DNA of 62,934 nt from Saprospiraceae bacterium. Lineage in GTDB: Bacteria; Bacteroidota; Bacteroidia; Chitinophagales; Saprospiraceae. The position numbers were made by a program, and so were the translations under genes. The stretch is taken from assembly GCA_021299835.1 (NCBI GenBank), contig JAJTER010000003.1, positions 1 to 62,934 of the forward strand, in the 5' to 3' direction. The notes beneath the pieces were generated by a model. The model was not told the DNA's origin, ran no database searches, and saw only the letters and a program-made list of their open reading frames with translations. This document shows positions 57,686 through 62,934 of this stretch, piece after piece (position 1 is the stretch's first letter; each line of letters opens with the position of its first letter).

Positions 57686-58120
57686 TCAAATTGATTTAAC
57701 TACTAATATGGTGCTATTCACCTTTAACACCTCTACTGGGGTGCCCACTTCAATAATTTGATTATCAACAGATTCAGCTCTCCAGTCATCTCCTGATAAT
57801 TTAATTCTACCTTCATTTACGGCATTATTTATGCGCTCTGTGACCCATCCTTTTTGGCCTTCGAGTGCCTCTGCATTTGTCTTTACGGCATCGCCTTTAC
57901 TGCGGGCATAATGTAGCAGAAAAGGTCTTATGCCAAAAAAGGAAATCAGGGTACCGGTTGAAAAGGCAACCAATTGGATTTTAAGGGAAAAATCGAAACC
58001 TGAAGCCAGGGCAGCTGCAAAACAACCGAAAGCGACACAAAGAGGGAGAAAGGTGGGAACGAATATTTCCACCATTAGAAGAATCAAACCTGCCATGATC
58101 CAGATATGCCATATTTCCAT
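57686..58120 (-). CDS. NfeD family membrane protein
   Basis: A 144-residue short NfeD: three hydrophobic segments in the first 70 residues, then a C-terminal OB-fold domain (GQKGWVTERINNAVNEGRIKLSGDDWRAES). The N-terminal protease domain of long NfeD is absent. NfeD proteins accompany SPFH proteins and are thought to scaffold them. It is the first gene of the pair. Confidence 0.9.
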   Translation of the reverse strand: MEIWHIWIMAGLILLMVEIFVPTFLPLCVAFGCFAAALASGFDFSLKIQLVAFSTGTLISFFGIRPFLLHYARSKGDAVKTNAEALEGQKGWVTERINNAVNEGRIKLSGDDWRAESVDNQIIEVGTPVEVLKVNSTILVVKSI

Positions 58121-58351
58121 ATAATTTTTTGATTTTTACTAAAGATAGGGGAAAAAAGTGAATTAAAAAAGCACTGACCTTATTTGGCAAAAAATGATAG
58201 AGCATTTGTTCATAATACCCAAACAACCTTTTTGGCAAGCAGATTTGCAGTTAAATTTTGATAAACCAGAAAAAAGTATTAACTTTAAATGGTAAAATTT
58301 ACAGCGGGGTTCGGGGAAATTTAGTTGCTTTCGCTTGGTGCTTTTCATTTA

Positions 58352-58438
58352 ACGAATAGAGTCATGATCATTGAAACGGCAGCAGCATTAAATCTCATTA
58401 GTAAATACTTTCCAAATTCTCTCTGGCATGAAAAATAA
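58352..58438 (+). pseudogene. C-terminal remnant of the GNAT-like cassette protein
   Basis: The frame ending at 58438 reads RVMIIETAAALNLISKYFPN and then SLWHEK. It matches the last residues of the intact protein encoded at 60297-60827 (QLMIINTLSANTLIDKYFKN). Nothing similar is left upstream, so only the tail of the gene survives. Its stop overlaps the start of the small gene that follows, as in the intact pair. Confidence 0.65.
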
Positions 58439-58610
58439 AATGGAAGAACTAGATATAGACTTCATCGGAGGACATGAAAAATTGACAAAGGATGAGGAAA
58501 TTGCATTAAATAATTATTTCGCTAAAAGACAAGAAATAAAAGGTAAAATATTACGAATCATTGCTAATCGTACCAAAAAAAAATCAATACCCAAGGTTGA
58601 CCAGGCATAA
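58428..58610 (+). CDS. Small cassette-associated protein, paralogue 1
   Basis: A 60-residue (or 56 from the ATG at 58440) charged protein. EELDIDFIGGHEKLTKDEEI and the following LNNYFAKRQ align with EGVDFVINGKPLTDKQKKEI and SEFIKADK of the small gene at 60112-60294: same order of Asp-Phe, hinge, KLT/PLT, acidic helix. It overlaps the remnant of its partner gene. It may still be expressed, but without a full partner its role is doubtful. Function unknown. Confidence 0.6.
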   Translation: MKNKMEELDIDFIGGHEKLTKDEEIALNNYFAKRQEIKGKILRIIANRTKKKSIPKVDQA

Positions 58611-58749
58611 AGACGTGTTGGCTAGCTTTATTACAAAATAGGTTGAACCATAGCCTGCCCATTTTTCAAAAGGCTTTGTGTTTTATAATGTGTAGATGTA
58701 TCCTTATATTCGACATCGCACAGTCATTTGCCATAAACTAACCCAACCT

Positions 58750-59679
58750 ATGAAAAATAGCTTTATAATCATAATTTTTGCGTTTTCGACAACTTTGACT
58801 TTTGGGCAAAATAACCAGTCAATGGAAACAAAAGCTTCAAAACCATTTATACTTGGGGTAATTGACGAAATTTACTCCAAAGAACTTTCAGAGAATAGAG
58901 TTTTAAATATCTATCTTCCAGCAGGTTATAATAAAAATGACACTGTAAAATACCCCGTAATTTATTTACTGGATGGTTCGGCAGATGAGGATTTTATACA
59001 TATTGTGGGACTGGTTCAATTTTTTAGTTTTGAATGGATAAATCAGGTTCCAAAATCTATCGTAATTGGCATAGGGAATGTTGACCGAAAAAGAGATTTT
59101 ACCTTTCCAACCAATATTCAAGACGACAAAAGGAAATATCCTACCTCTGGTCACTCGGAACCGTTTATTTCATTTATTGAAAAAGAATTACAGCCATTCA
59201 TTGAATCAAGTTATAAGACGACCCATGAAAAAACAATTATTGGACAATCGCTTGGAGGACTGCTGGCAACAGAAATCTTATTAAAGAAACCGACCCTTTT
59301 TAATAAATACATTATTATTAGTCCCAGTTTATGGTGGGACAATGGCTCGTTATTACATCAAAATGCAGCTTTCCTTTCAGAAAATTTATCCCAACAAACA
59401 GCCATTTATATAGGTGTAGGAAAAGAAGGCCTGACACCGACTAAAATACCAAGAGTCATGGAGGTTGATGCCAATCTTCTGGCAGAAAAGTTAAAAGGAG
59501 GTAAAAATGTAAAGGTGTTTTTTGACTATTTGCCGCAAGAAAACCATGGTACCATTATGCATGAAGCGGTATCAAATTCATTCCAACTTTTATATCCGGC
59601 TATAACACTTCAAACCTATACTTGGGAAAAAAGAAAAAGAGCATTTAGACGATGTGATGAATTCGACCACAGGATATAA
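58750..59679 (+). CDS. Exported alpha/beta-hydrolase esterase (IroE/Fes-like)
   Basis: A 309-residue hydrolase from the ATG at 58750 (the frame opens at 58696, but the signal peptide starts here; it ends TFGQN). The nucleophile elbow is GQSLGGLLATEI, and the His is likely in ENHGTIMHEA, as in esterase D/IroE proteins that hydrolyse siderophores or acyl esters. The C-terminus after LYPAITLQT is odd: YTWEKRKRAFRRCDEF is very basic and its first codons coincide with a 14-base sequence also found in the hairpin element at 61756. The natural end of the gene may have been lost. Confidence 0.8.
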   Translation: MKNSFIIIIFAFSTTLTFGQNNQSMETKASKPFILGVIDEIYSKELSENRVLNIYLPAGYNKNDTVKYPVIYLLDGSADEDFIHIVGLVQFFSFEWINQVPKSIVIGIGNVDRKRDFTFPTNIQDDKRKYPTSGHSEPFISFIEKELQPFIESSYKTTHEKTIIGQSLGGLLATEILLKKPTLFNKYIIISPSLWWDNGSLLHQNAAFLSENLSQQTAIYIGVGKEGLTPTKIPRVMEVDANLLAEKLKGGKNVKVFFDYLPQENHGTIMHEAVSNSFQLLYPAITLQTYTWEKRKRAFRRCDEFDHRI

Positions 59680-59730
59680 TTATTATTAATCAGCTAATTA
59701 AACGAATAGCCTATTCAATTGGTAAAGCGA

Positions 59731-59806
59731 TAACTTTACTATTTACCTGTAATTGTCAAGTATTAACTTTACTTTTGTCCTATCAAAGTCAACATATAAC
59801 TTTACT
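59731..59806 (+). promoter_or_regulatory. Three TAACTTTACT boxes at a 33-bp period
   Basis: TAACTTTACT occurs at 59731, 59764 and 59797, exactly 33 bases apart, the last one ending two bases before the ATG of mobile mystery protein A. The middle copy runs into TACTTTTG (59770-59777), which fits a Bacteroidota -7 box. They look like operators on one helix face for the helix-turn-helix protein encoded just downstream. Confidence 0.6.
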
Positions 59807-59808
59807 TT

Positions 59809-60021
59809 ATGGGCAAGAAATCATTACAACTGCAACAGTTAAACAATAAAATGTGGCGTTTTACCACGCAAAAGTAGGTGGCCACACCACCCACCGGATG
59901 GATAAAAACCATCCGCACTACCATTGGCATGTCTAAGCAGAAATTAGGCAACAAGCTGAATATTTCTAAACAAGCAATACTGGATATAGAAAAGCGGGAA
60001 AAAGACGGGTTATTTACCATC
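59809..60021 (+). pseudogene. Mobile mystery protein A, N-terminal part (broken)
   Basis: From ATG 59809 the frame reads MGKKSLQLQQLNNKMW, meets TAG at 59875, and continues in the same frame with GWIKTIRTTIGMSKQKLGNK and LNISKQAILDIEKREKDGLFTI. This is the XRE-like helix-turn-helix of mobile mystery protein A (TIGR02612), a family usually paired with mobile mystery protein B. At 60021 it is cut by an insertion; the rest of the protein resumes at 60899. Both the stop codon and the insertion make it non-functional. Confidence 0.8.
60016..60021. repeat. Left copy of the 6-bp direct repeat ACCATC
   Basis: ACCATC here and at 60899-60904 flank an 877-bp insertion. Joining the two sides at one copy restores the mobile mystery protein A frame (KDGLFTI then KSLREIA), which makes a target-site duplication the simplest explanation. 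Confidence 0.65.
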
Positions 60022-60046
60022 GGTCGGGTATTACAGAAGGAGGGGG

Positions 60047-60096
60047 ATTTAGCACAAAAGTTCAATAGAATTACTGCAGTTGAACCTTGCACAAAT
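60047..60096. repeat. Imperfect palindrome at the left end of the insertion
   Basis: ATTTAGCACAAAAGTTCAA pairs imperfectly with TTGAACCTTGCACAAAT around a 14-base loop; the inner GTTCAA/TTGAAC is perfect. Bulged hairpins of this size are typical of integron attC sites, but I see no convincing core sites, so this is only a resemblance. Confidence 0.4.
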
Positions 60097-60111
60097 GTTT
60101 CATAGAAGCAG

Positions 60112-60294
60112 TTAAACCCCGCTTTTGGCAATACCTTGTTGGTGGTTCGTGCTTTTTGTTCTACGGGTTTTTATTTCCGAAATGCGTATTTTGTCAGCTT
60201 TGATAAATTCACTGATTTCTTTTTTTTGTTTGTCTGTTAAGGGTTTTCCGTTTATCACGAAGTCTACTCCTTCAGGTTCTTTAATATATCCCAT
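60112..60294 (-). CDS. Small cassette-associated protein, paralogue 2
   Basis: A 60-residue protein: EGVDFVINGKPLTDKQKKEI then SEFIKADKIR and a basic tail (IKTRRTKSTNHQQGIAKSG). It begins two bases after the stop of the larger gene, so it is translated from the same message. The order (large gene first, small charged gene second) is the same as at 58.35-58.61 kb. It could be an antitoxin or modulator; nothing in the sequence proves this. The last codons run into the end structure of the insertion. Confidence 0.65.
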   Translation of the reverse strand: MGYIKEPEGVDFVINGKPLTDKQKKEISEFIKADKIRISEIKTRRTKSTNHQQGIAKSGV

Positions 60295-60296
60295 AA

Positions 60297-60827
60297 CTAT
60301 TCGTTTTTAAAATATTTATCAATTAATGTGTTGGCTGACAATGTGTTAATAATCATCAATTGTCCACCAAAGTTTATTGCATTTAATGATTTTTGATAAT
60401 GTTCAATGAGTTGAGTTTTTGCAGTAAATGAAACGTAACCTTCAAATCCATTTTGAAAAGAAATTTTACAAGAATAAGCAACCAAATTTCCTGCAACACC
60501 TTCATAGAGTTTGTTTCGTCCCAAATTAAATGGTGCATTCTCAAGTAAGTCCATATAAATATGGTCTGAATTTTTTGTTAAACTCACTAAACCTTGAACA
60601 ATATTTGTATTACCAACGATAGTAAGCTTATAAACTTCTTTGATGTTATTCTCTAACTCCGTTTTCCAATTGAAGTTCCAACCATTCTTTTTAGTAATTT
60701 GCTTCAAGTCGTTTTTTGTCAAACGTAAAACTTCTGTTCGGAAGCTGTCTCCTGAAATCGTATTTCTGATTGAGTTTGTTAATGCATCAACCACAAAATC
60801 AAGTTCTATTTTTTTTCGTTCTTTCAC
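60297..60827 (-). CDS. GNAT-like protein of unknown function, cassette-borne
   Basis: A 176-residue soluble protein. The second half, SDHIYMDLLENAPFNLGRNKLYEGVAGNLVAYSCKISF, EGYVSFTAKTQLIEHYQKSLNAINFGG, has the strand-helix rhythm of GNAT acetyltransferases: a GRNKLYEG-like acyl-CoA loop, then a strand-helix-strand ending in a Tyr/Phe-Gly-Gly. The first half is not recognised. The gene lies 5 bases behind a consensus promoter and is followed at once by a 60-residue partner. GNAT-type toxins of the TacT/AtaT kind have this size and pairing, but usually the antitoxin comes first. Toxin activity is therefore a hypothesis. Confidence 0.7.
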   Translation of the reverse strand: MKERKKIELDFVVDALTNSIRNTISGDSFRTEVLRLTKNDLKQITKKNGWNFNWKTELENNIKEVYKLTIVGNTNIVQGLVSLTKNSDHIYMDLLENAPFNLGRNKLYEGVAGNLVAYSCKISFQNGFEGYVSFTAKTQLIEHYQKSLNAINFGGQLMIINTLSANTLIDKYFKNE

Positions 60828-60831
60828 TTTA

Positions 60832-60863
60832 CAAATTTACTGTAATATTTGTTGTTTTGCAAA
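60832..60863 (-). promoter_or_regulatory. Consensus Bacteroidota promoter of the cassette operon
   Basis: On the minus strand TTTG (60863-60860), a 20-base spacer and TAAATTTG (60839-60832) match the -33/-7 consensus without mismatch. The start codon at 60827 follows the -7 box after four bases, so the message is probably leaderless or nearly so. Confidence 0.75.
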
Positions 60864-60892
60864 TGTTCTTTGGTTTTGAGTGTTCTTACAGC

Positions 60893-61150
60893 ATGACCAC
60901 CATCAAGTCGCTAAGAGAAATAGCCCATGCACTAGATATGCAGTTGGTATATGGTTTTGTTCCAAACGACGGATCGCTGGACGCTTTAATTGAAAAGAGG
61001 GCCACCGAACTGGCCACTAAAATTGTATTGCGAACTAATAATACCATGAAGCTCGAAGACCAGGGCAATACCAACGAGCGTATAAAAAAGGCCATTAAAG
61101 AAAGAGCCGACGAAATTAAAAACGAAATGCCTAAAATTTTATGGGATTAG
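60893..61150 (+). pseudogene. Mobile mystery protein A, C-terminal part
   Basis: After the insertion the frame resumes TIKSLREIAHALDMQLVYGF, VPNDGSLDALIEKRA, ending KERADEIKNEMPKILWD, the conserved C-terminus of mobile mystery protein A. Native sequence begins at ACCATC (60899); the ATG at 60893 is in frame but comes from the inserted DNA. A short protein of 85 residues could be made from it. The stop overlaps the mobile mystery protein B start. Confidence 0.8.
60899..60904. repeat. Right copy of the 6-bp direct repeat ACCATC
   Basis: Partner of 60016-60021; it marks the right border of the insertion in mobile mystery protein A. Confidence 0.65.
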
Positions 61151-61227
61151 ATTTAGAATACATAAATGGTCAAATGTTTTTAGACGAAGAACTAAGTGAT
61201 TCCGTTTTGAAAAAGCAACTGCATTAA
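61141..61227 (+). pseudogene. Mobile mystery protein B, N-terminal stub
   Basis: ATG at 61141 overlaps the end of mobile mystery protein A, the usual arrangement of this gene pair. MGLDLEYINGQMFLDEEL is the N-terminus of mobile mystery protein B (a Fic-domain family protein), but after 28 residues it stops and the Fic domain is missing. Confidence 0.7.
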
Positions 61228-61293
61228 TCTTGATATTAGAAAAACATGAGCAAAACGTATGTCACACCGCTACATGTCCTAATAGTGAGATTG

Positions 61294-61307
61294 GTAAATT
61301 TACTTAA
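61294..61307. repeat. Direct repeat GTAAATTTACTTAA, copy 1
   Basis: Identical 14-mer at 62543-62556. This copy lies four bases beyond the premature end of the AbiEi-type antitoxin gene. Confidence 0.55.
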
Positions 61308-61310
61308 TAA

Positions 61311-61496
61311 TTAGTATAGCAAATCATATAATCCATGTGCAAGCCTCCTGATCGACTGCTTCTGCACCAACCTGGATAAGGCTGTTCTAACACTGGCCGA
61401 ATCGTCTGTCAATGCAGAAAAAAGCTTTGTTGAAAAAACAAAACCTCTTCCATGCGCCCTAATACGTGCAATTATTTGTTTTTCAGTTAGTTTCAT
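61311..61496 (-). pseudogene. AbiEi/DUF6088-type antitoxin, truncated
   Basis: The 61-residue product MKLTEKQIIARIRAHGRGFV ... VQKQSIRRLAHGLYD is the N-terminal winged-helix (DNA-binding) domain of AbiEi/DUF6088 antitoxins of type IV systems, normally about 200 residues. Translation ends at LLY and stop, exactly where the conserved sequence would continue, and the AbiEii nucleotidyltransferase toxin is absent. The DNA-binding part is whole, so it could still repress. A full operator lies upstream. Confidence 0.75.
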
Positions 61497-61516
61497 TTAT
61501 TTTAGTATTAATACTT

Positions 61517-61546
61517 CGTAACAAAAATACCCTATTATTTGTTACG
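61517..61546 (-). promoter_or_regulatory. Inverted-repeat operator overlapping the AbiEi-type promoter
   Basis: CGTAACAAA and TTTGTTACG form a perfect 9-bp inverted repeat with a 12-base spacer. On the minus strand it contains TATTTTTG (61529-61522), a consensus -7 box, 26 bases before the start codon. AbiEi antitoxins repress their own promoters by binding such repeats. Confidence 0.65.
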
Positions 61547-61755
61547 AGGCGCTCCAAAAATCCACCTCCGGAGAACCCATAAACAGGGAAACAATAAAAA
61601 TATCACAATTAATTTACTTTTAAGTTTCGGATGCTTGATTTTTGGAACAATTATACCTGCATCGAACCGCTCATTTAAACTAAATTAGGGATTGGCTGCT
61701 CACTTTCACCAGAAATACCCAAAGGATGGCATTTAAAAGCGAAGCATCGCGTCGT

Positions 61756-61802
61756 TATACTTGGGAAAATGTAGGTTTTTTAGCCACATTTTCCCAAGTA
61801 TA
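61756..61802. repeat. Hairpin element, unit 1
   Basis: A perfect 17-bp inverted repeat (TATACTTGGGAAAATGT and its complement) with a 13-base loop, AGGTTTTTTAGCC. It resembles a REP-like palindromic unit rather than a terminator because no T-run follows the stem. Confidence 0.85.
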
Positions 61803-61806
61803 GCGA

Positions 61807-61853
61807 TATCTTTGGGAAAATGTAGGTTTTTTAGGTAGATTTTCCCAAAGATA
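61807..61853. repeat. Hairpin element, unit 2
   Basis: A second stem-loop four bases after the first: arms TATCTTTGGGAAAATGT and AGATTTTCCCAAAGATA pair at 16 of 17 positions, with a 13-base loop sharing AGGTTTTTTAG with unit 1. The stems differ at their base in a way that keeps pairing (ACTTGGG against CTTTGGG), so both are maintained as structures. Confidence 0.85.
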
Positions 61854-61858
61854 AAAAT

Positions 61859-62149
61859 TCAACACCTCCTTAATATTTCAATTTTATTGGATTCCACATC
61901 CTTGGTTTTAATTGTGTTTTCATCCACTATTTCTTCGACAGAAAAAATATAAAACATGCGGTCCCGGGTTCCCTCCTGAACATAAGTCAAAATAACCTCA
62001 TTTCCTCTTAATTTCCAGGAACCATAGCCTCTGATTTTCATTGGCCATTCTATGAGTAGAAAGTTAAACATAGTCAATTCGCAAGTCCATTCTTCATGCG
62101 TCCAGCTTCCTGCTAAAAAATCCTTAGTTACCTTTAATGCATATTCCAT
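61859..62149 (-). CDS. Hypothetical protein, lipocalin-like pattern
   Basis: A 96-residue protein I do not recognise by family. FLAGSWTHEEWTCELTMF, GYGSWKLRGNEVILTYVQEG and MFYIFSVEEIVDENTIKTKD alternate strands as in small beta-barrel proteins that begin with a GxW motif. No signal peptide. It begins beside the AlbA remnant and ends next to the hairpin pair. Real coding is likely from the amino-acid pattern, but it could be a fragment. Confidence 0.5.
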   Translation of the reverse strand: MEYALKVTKDFLAGSWTHEEWTCELTMFNFLLIEWPMKIRGYGSWKLRGNEVILTYVQEGTRDRMFYIFSVEEIVDENTIKTKDVESNKIEILRRC

Positions 62150-62205
62150 TCCACTGAAAGTGAATGATCTAAGTTTAACCTGGATTATGCGAATTTTTTT
62201 ATATA

Positions 62206-62556
62206 TTAAGGATTATTGTAAATCAAGAAACATATCTACTTACTGTAAAAGAGCTGGAACTAAAAGAAGGCAGAGCAACCGGAATACCTGCCATTTTAAA
62301 AACTTTAGAAGTTAACGAATCTCCGTTACCAAAATTTAATTCCGTTGAAGACCGTTCGTTTTGCGAAGTAGTACTATTTATTCATGAAACAATGGCTGGA
62401 GGTATAGCTAAAAAGCTGATTACAGTGCTTGAAATGACCAAGATAACCACACTGGCAAAGTCCAAAGAGATCATTATCCACCTTACTCCAATAATTCTAA
62501 ATATTGGCAGCAATTTAAATTTGCTGCCGTATTATAGTTTTTGTAAATTTACTTAA
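62206..62556 (+). pseudogene. AlbA/Schlafen-type ATP-binding protein, remnant 2
   Basis: The frame reads LRIIVNQETYLLTVKELELK, EGRATGIPAILKTLEVNESP, DRSFCEVVLFIHETM and then an unrelated tail ending at 62556. EGRATGIP, the acidic DRSF and VVLFIH align with the remnant at 40 kb (EGRATGIPTIRKSL, EERSFFETTLFVH). There is no start codon and the N-terminal AlbA domain and most of the winged-helix tail are missing. Confidence 0.7.
62543..62556. repeat. Direct repeat GTAAATTTACTTAA, copy 2
   Basis: Second copy of the 14-mer at 61294. It provides the stop of the AlbA remnant and lies ten bases before the DUF6577 reading frame. Confidence 0.55.
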
Positions 62557-62566
62557 ATACTAAGAC

Positions 62567-62934
62567 ACAATCGCAACAGGCAAACTAAATATCGACAAAT
62601 TAAGAAGCCATTTTAAAAGTGGTGAAAGCTTTGAAACAAAGGATATTCTTGCATTTTACAAAAAAAACGAGTCTGGCATAAAGCAATCTGTTGTAAACTG
62701 GAGAGTATATTCTCTAGTTCAAATGGGCTTAATTAAACGCATTGGAAGAGGGAAATTTATTATTGGCGAAGGAAAAAACTTCGTTCCCGAAATTTCATCA
62801 AAAATGATGGCCATTAATGCCAAGCTTAAAAACAAATTCCCATTCCTGAAAATTTGCATCTGGAATACATCCGCCCTGAATGAGTTTATGTTGCATCAAC
62901 CGGGACGGTTCTATTTACTTATTGAAGTTGAAAA
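62567..62934 (+). CDS. DUF6577 family protein, start lost, cut by the window end
   Basis: The frame open from 62564 reads LNIDKLRSHFKSGESFETKD, SVVNWRVYSLVQMGLIKRIG, GRGKFIIGEGKNFVPEISSK and ICIWNTSALNEFMLHQPGRF. This is DUF6577, which has a winged-helix domain and resembles type IV (AbiEi-like) antitoxin partners. Between the preceding stop (62561-62563) and the conserved start there is no ATG, GTG or TTG: the expected first Met codon reads CTA (62585). Either a rare start (ATC at 62570) is used or the 5' end was lost, which fits the adjacent repeat. It continues past the window. Confidence 0.65.

Larger units (their letters stand above)
60022..60898. mobile_element. 877-bp cassette-like insertion without transposase
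   Basis: The segment between the two ACCATC repeats. It begins GGTC and ends GACC (4-bp inverted ends), has an imperfect palindrome near its left end, and contains only a small two-gene operon with its own promoter on the minus strand. No transposase, integrase or group II intron domain is encoded, so it would have to be moved by an enzyme supplied from elsewhere, like a MITE-type element or an integron-like cassette. Confidence 0.6.

Noticed and set aside
58163-58348. 61-residue minus-strand frame between NfeD and the remnant
   Set aside because: AT-rich, no recognisable pattern, and it overlaps the decayed gene's upstream region; I treat the 58121-58351 stretch as intergenic.
59731-59806. 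Direct repeats with 23-base spacers, superficially CRISPR-like
   Set aside because: The repeat is only 10 bases, there are three units, no leader and no cas gene; the position before an XRE-type gene favours operators.
59802-60131. 109-residue minus-strand frame
   Set aside because: Antisense to the broken mobile mystery protein A and crossing the insertion border; no independent coding signal.
62052-62315. 87-residue plus-strand frame
   Set aside because: It overlaps the better-looking minus-strand hypothetical gene and the AlbA remnant in the wrong frame, and has no family resemblance.

Overview
The window looks like a chromosomal segment of a member of the Bacteroidota, AT-rich and carrying type IX secretion and gliding hallmarks: GldH, a PorP/SprF-like outer-membrane protein, a type A and a type B (gliding-motility C-terminal) sorting domain. 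Other family markers are DUF2851, DUF4783, DUF5606, a short CarB, a fused 2-oxoacid dehydrogenase E1, and promoters of the TTTG / TAnnTTTG type. A Saprospiria-like lineage is my guess from the overall gene set and is not proven by anything here.

Layout. 0.1-4.0 kb: a short-chain oxidoreductase, DUF2851, a MurU-like nucleotidyltransferase and lpxK, closed by a bidirectional terminator. 4.0-9.6 kb: a tricorn-type S41 protease and a GH95-like glycosidase, probably one operon. 9.7-15.6 kb: an acyltransferase-glycosyltransferase pair, an FAD oxidoreductase/4Fe-4S membrane protein pair, and a small type IX secreted protein. 15.6-24.3 kb: deoC, a two-subunit molybdenum hydroxylase, a Tat-exported Gfo/Idh/MocA oxidoreductase, a lipoprotein and carB. 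24.4-36.6 kb: gldH-dnaJ-grpE-tlpA, a sugar-phosphate nucleotidyltransferase, the ATP synthase cluster atpB-E-F-H-A-G (atpD and atpC are not here), nadB, a glycosyltransferase and DUF5606. 36.7-48.3 kb: branched-chain 2-oxoacid dehydrogenase E1, the PorP/SprF protein, a lectin-like type IX protein, mnmG, a thioredoxin-like protein, gpmI, DUF4783 and a TIGR02757 protein. 48.7-52.8 kb: a second tricorn homologue, recX and a CAU tRNA with its terminator.

From about 52.9 kb the sequence becomes accessory. It starts with a YhcG/DUF1016 nuclease gene between two GC-rich direct repeats, then eda-dgoK (2-keto-3-deoxy sugar acid breakdown), a pair of unknown genes including a likely PD-(D/E)XK protein, and a slipin/NfeD membrane pair. 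From 58.3 kb to the end it is a graveyard of defence and toxin-antitoxin-like genes: mobile mystery protein A and B (broken), an AbiEi/DUF6088 antitoxin (truncated), an AlbA-type ATP-binding protein (broken) and a DUF6577 gene (start lost, cut by the window end). Two similar decayed remnants sit outside this zone: a frameshifted AlbA-type gene at 40 kb and an internally deleted HigA-like antitoxin at 48.5 kb.

The most interesting object is an 877-bp insertion (60022-60898) that splits mobile mystery protein A. It is bounded by a 6-bp direct repeat (ACCATC), begins with GGTC and ends with GACC, encodes no transposase, and carries its own Bacteroidota-type promoter driving a 176-residue GNAT-like protein and a 60-residue partner. 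A decayed second copy of the same two-gene pair lies at 58.35-58.61 kb. Upstream of the split gene are three TAACTTTACT boxes spaced at exactly 33 bp. Together this looks like a small toxin-antitoxin-like cassette that moves without encoding its own enzyme.
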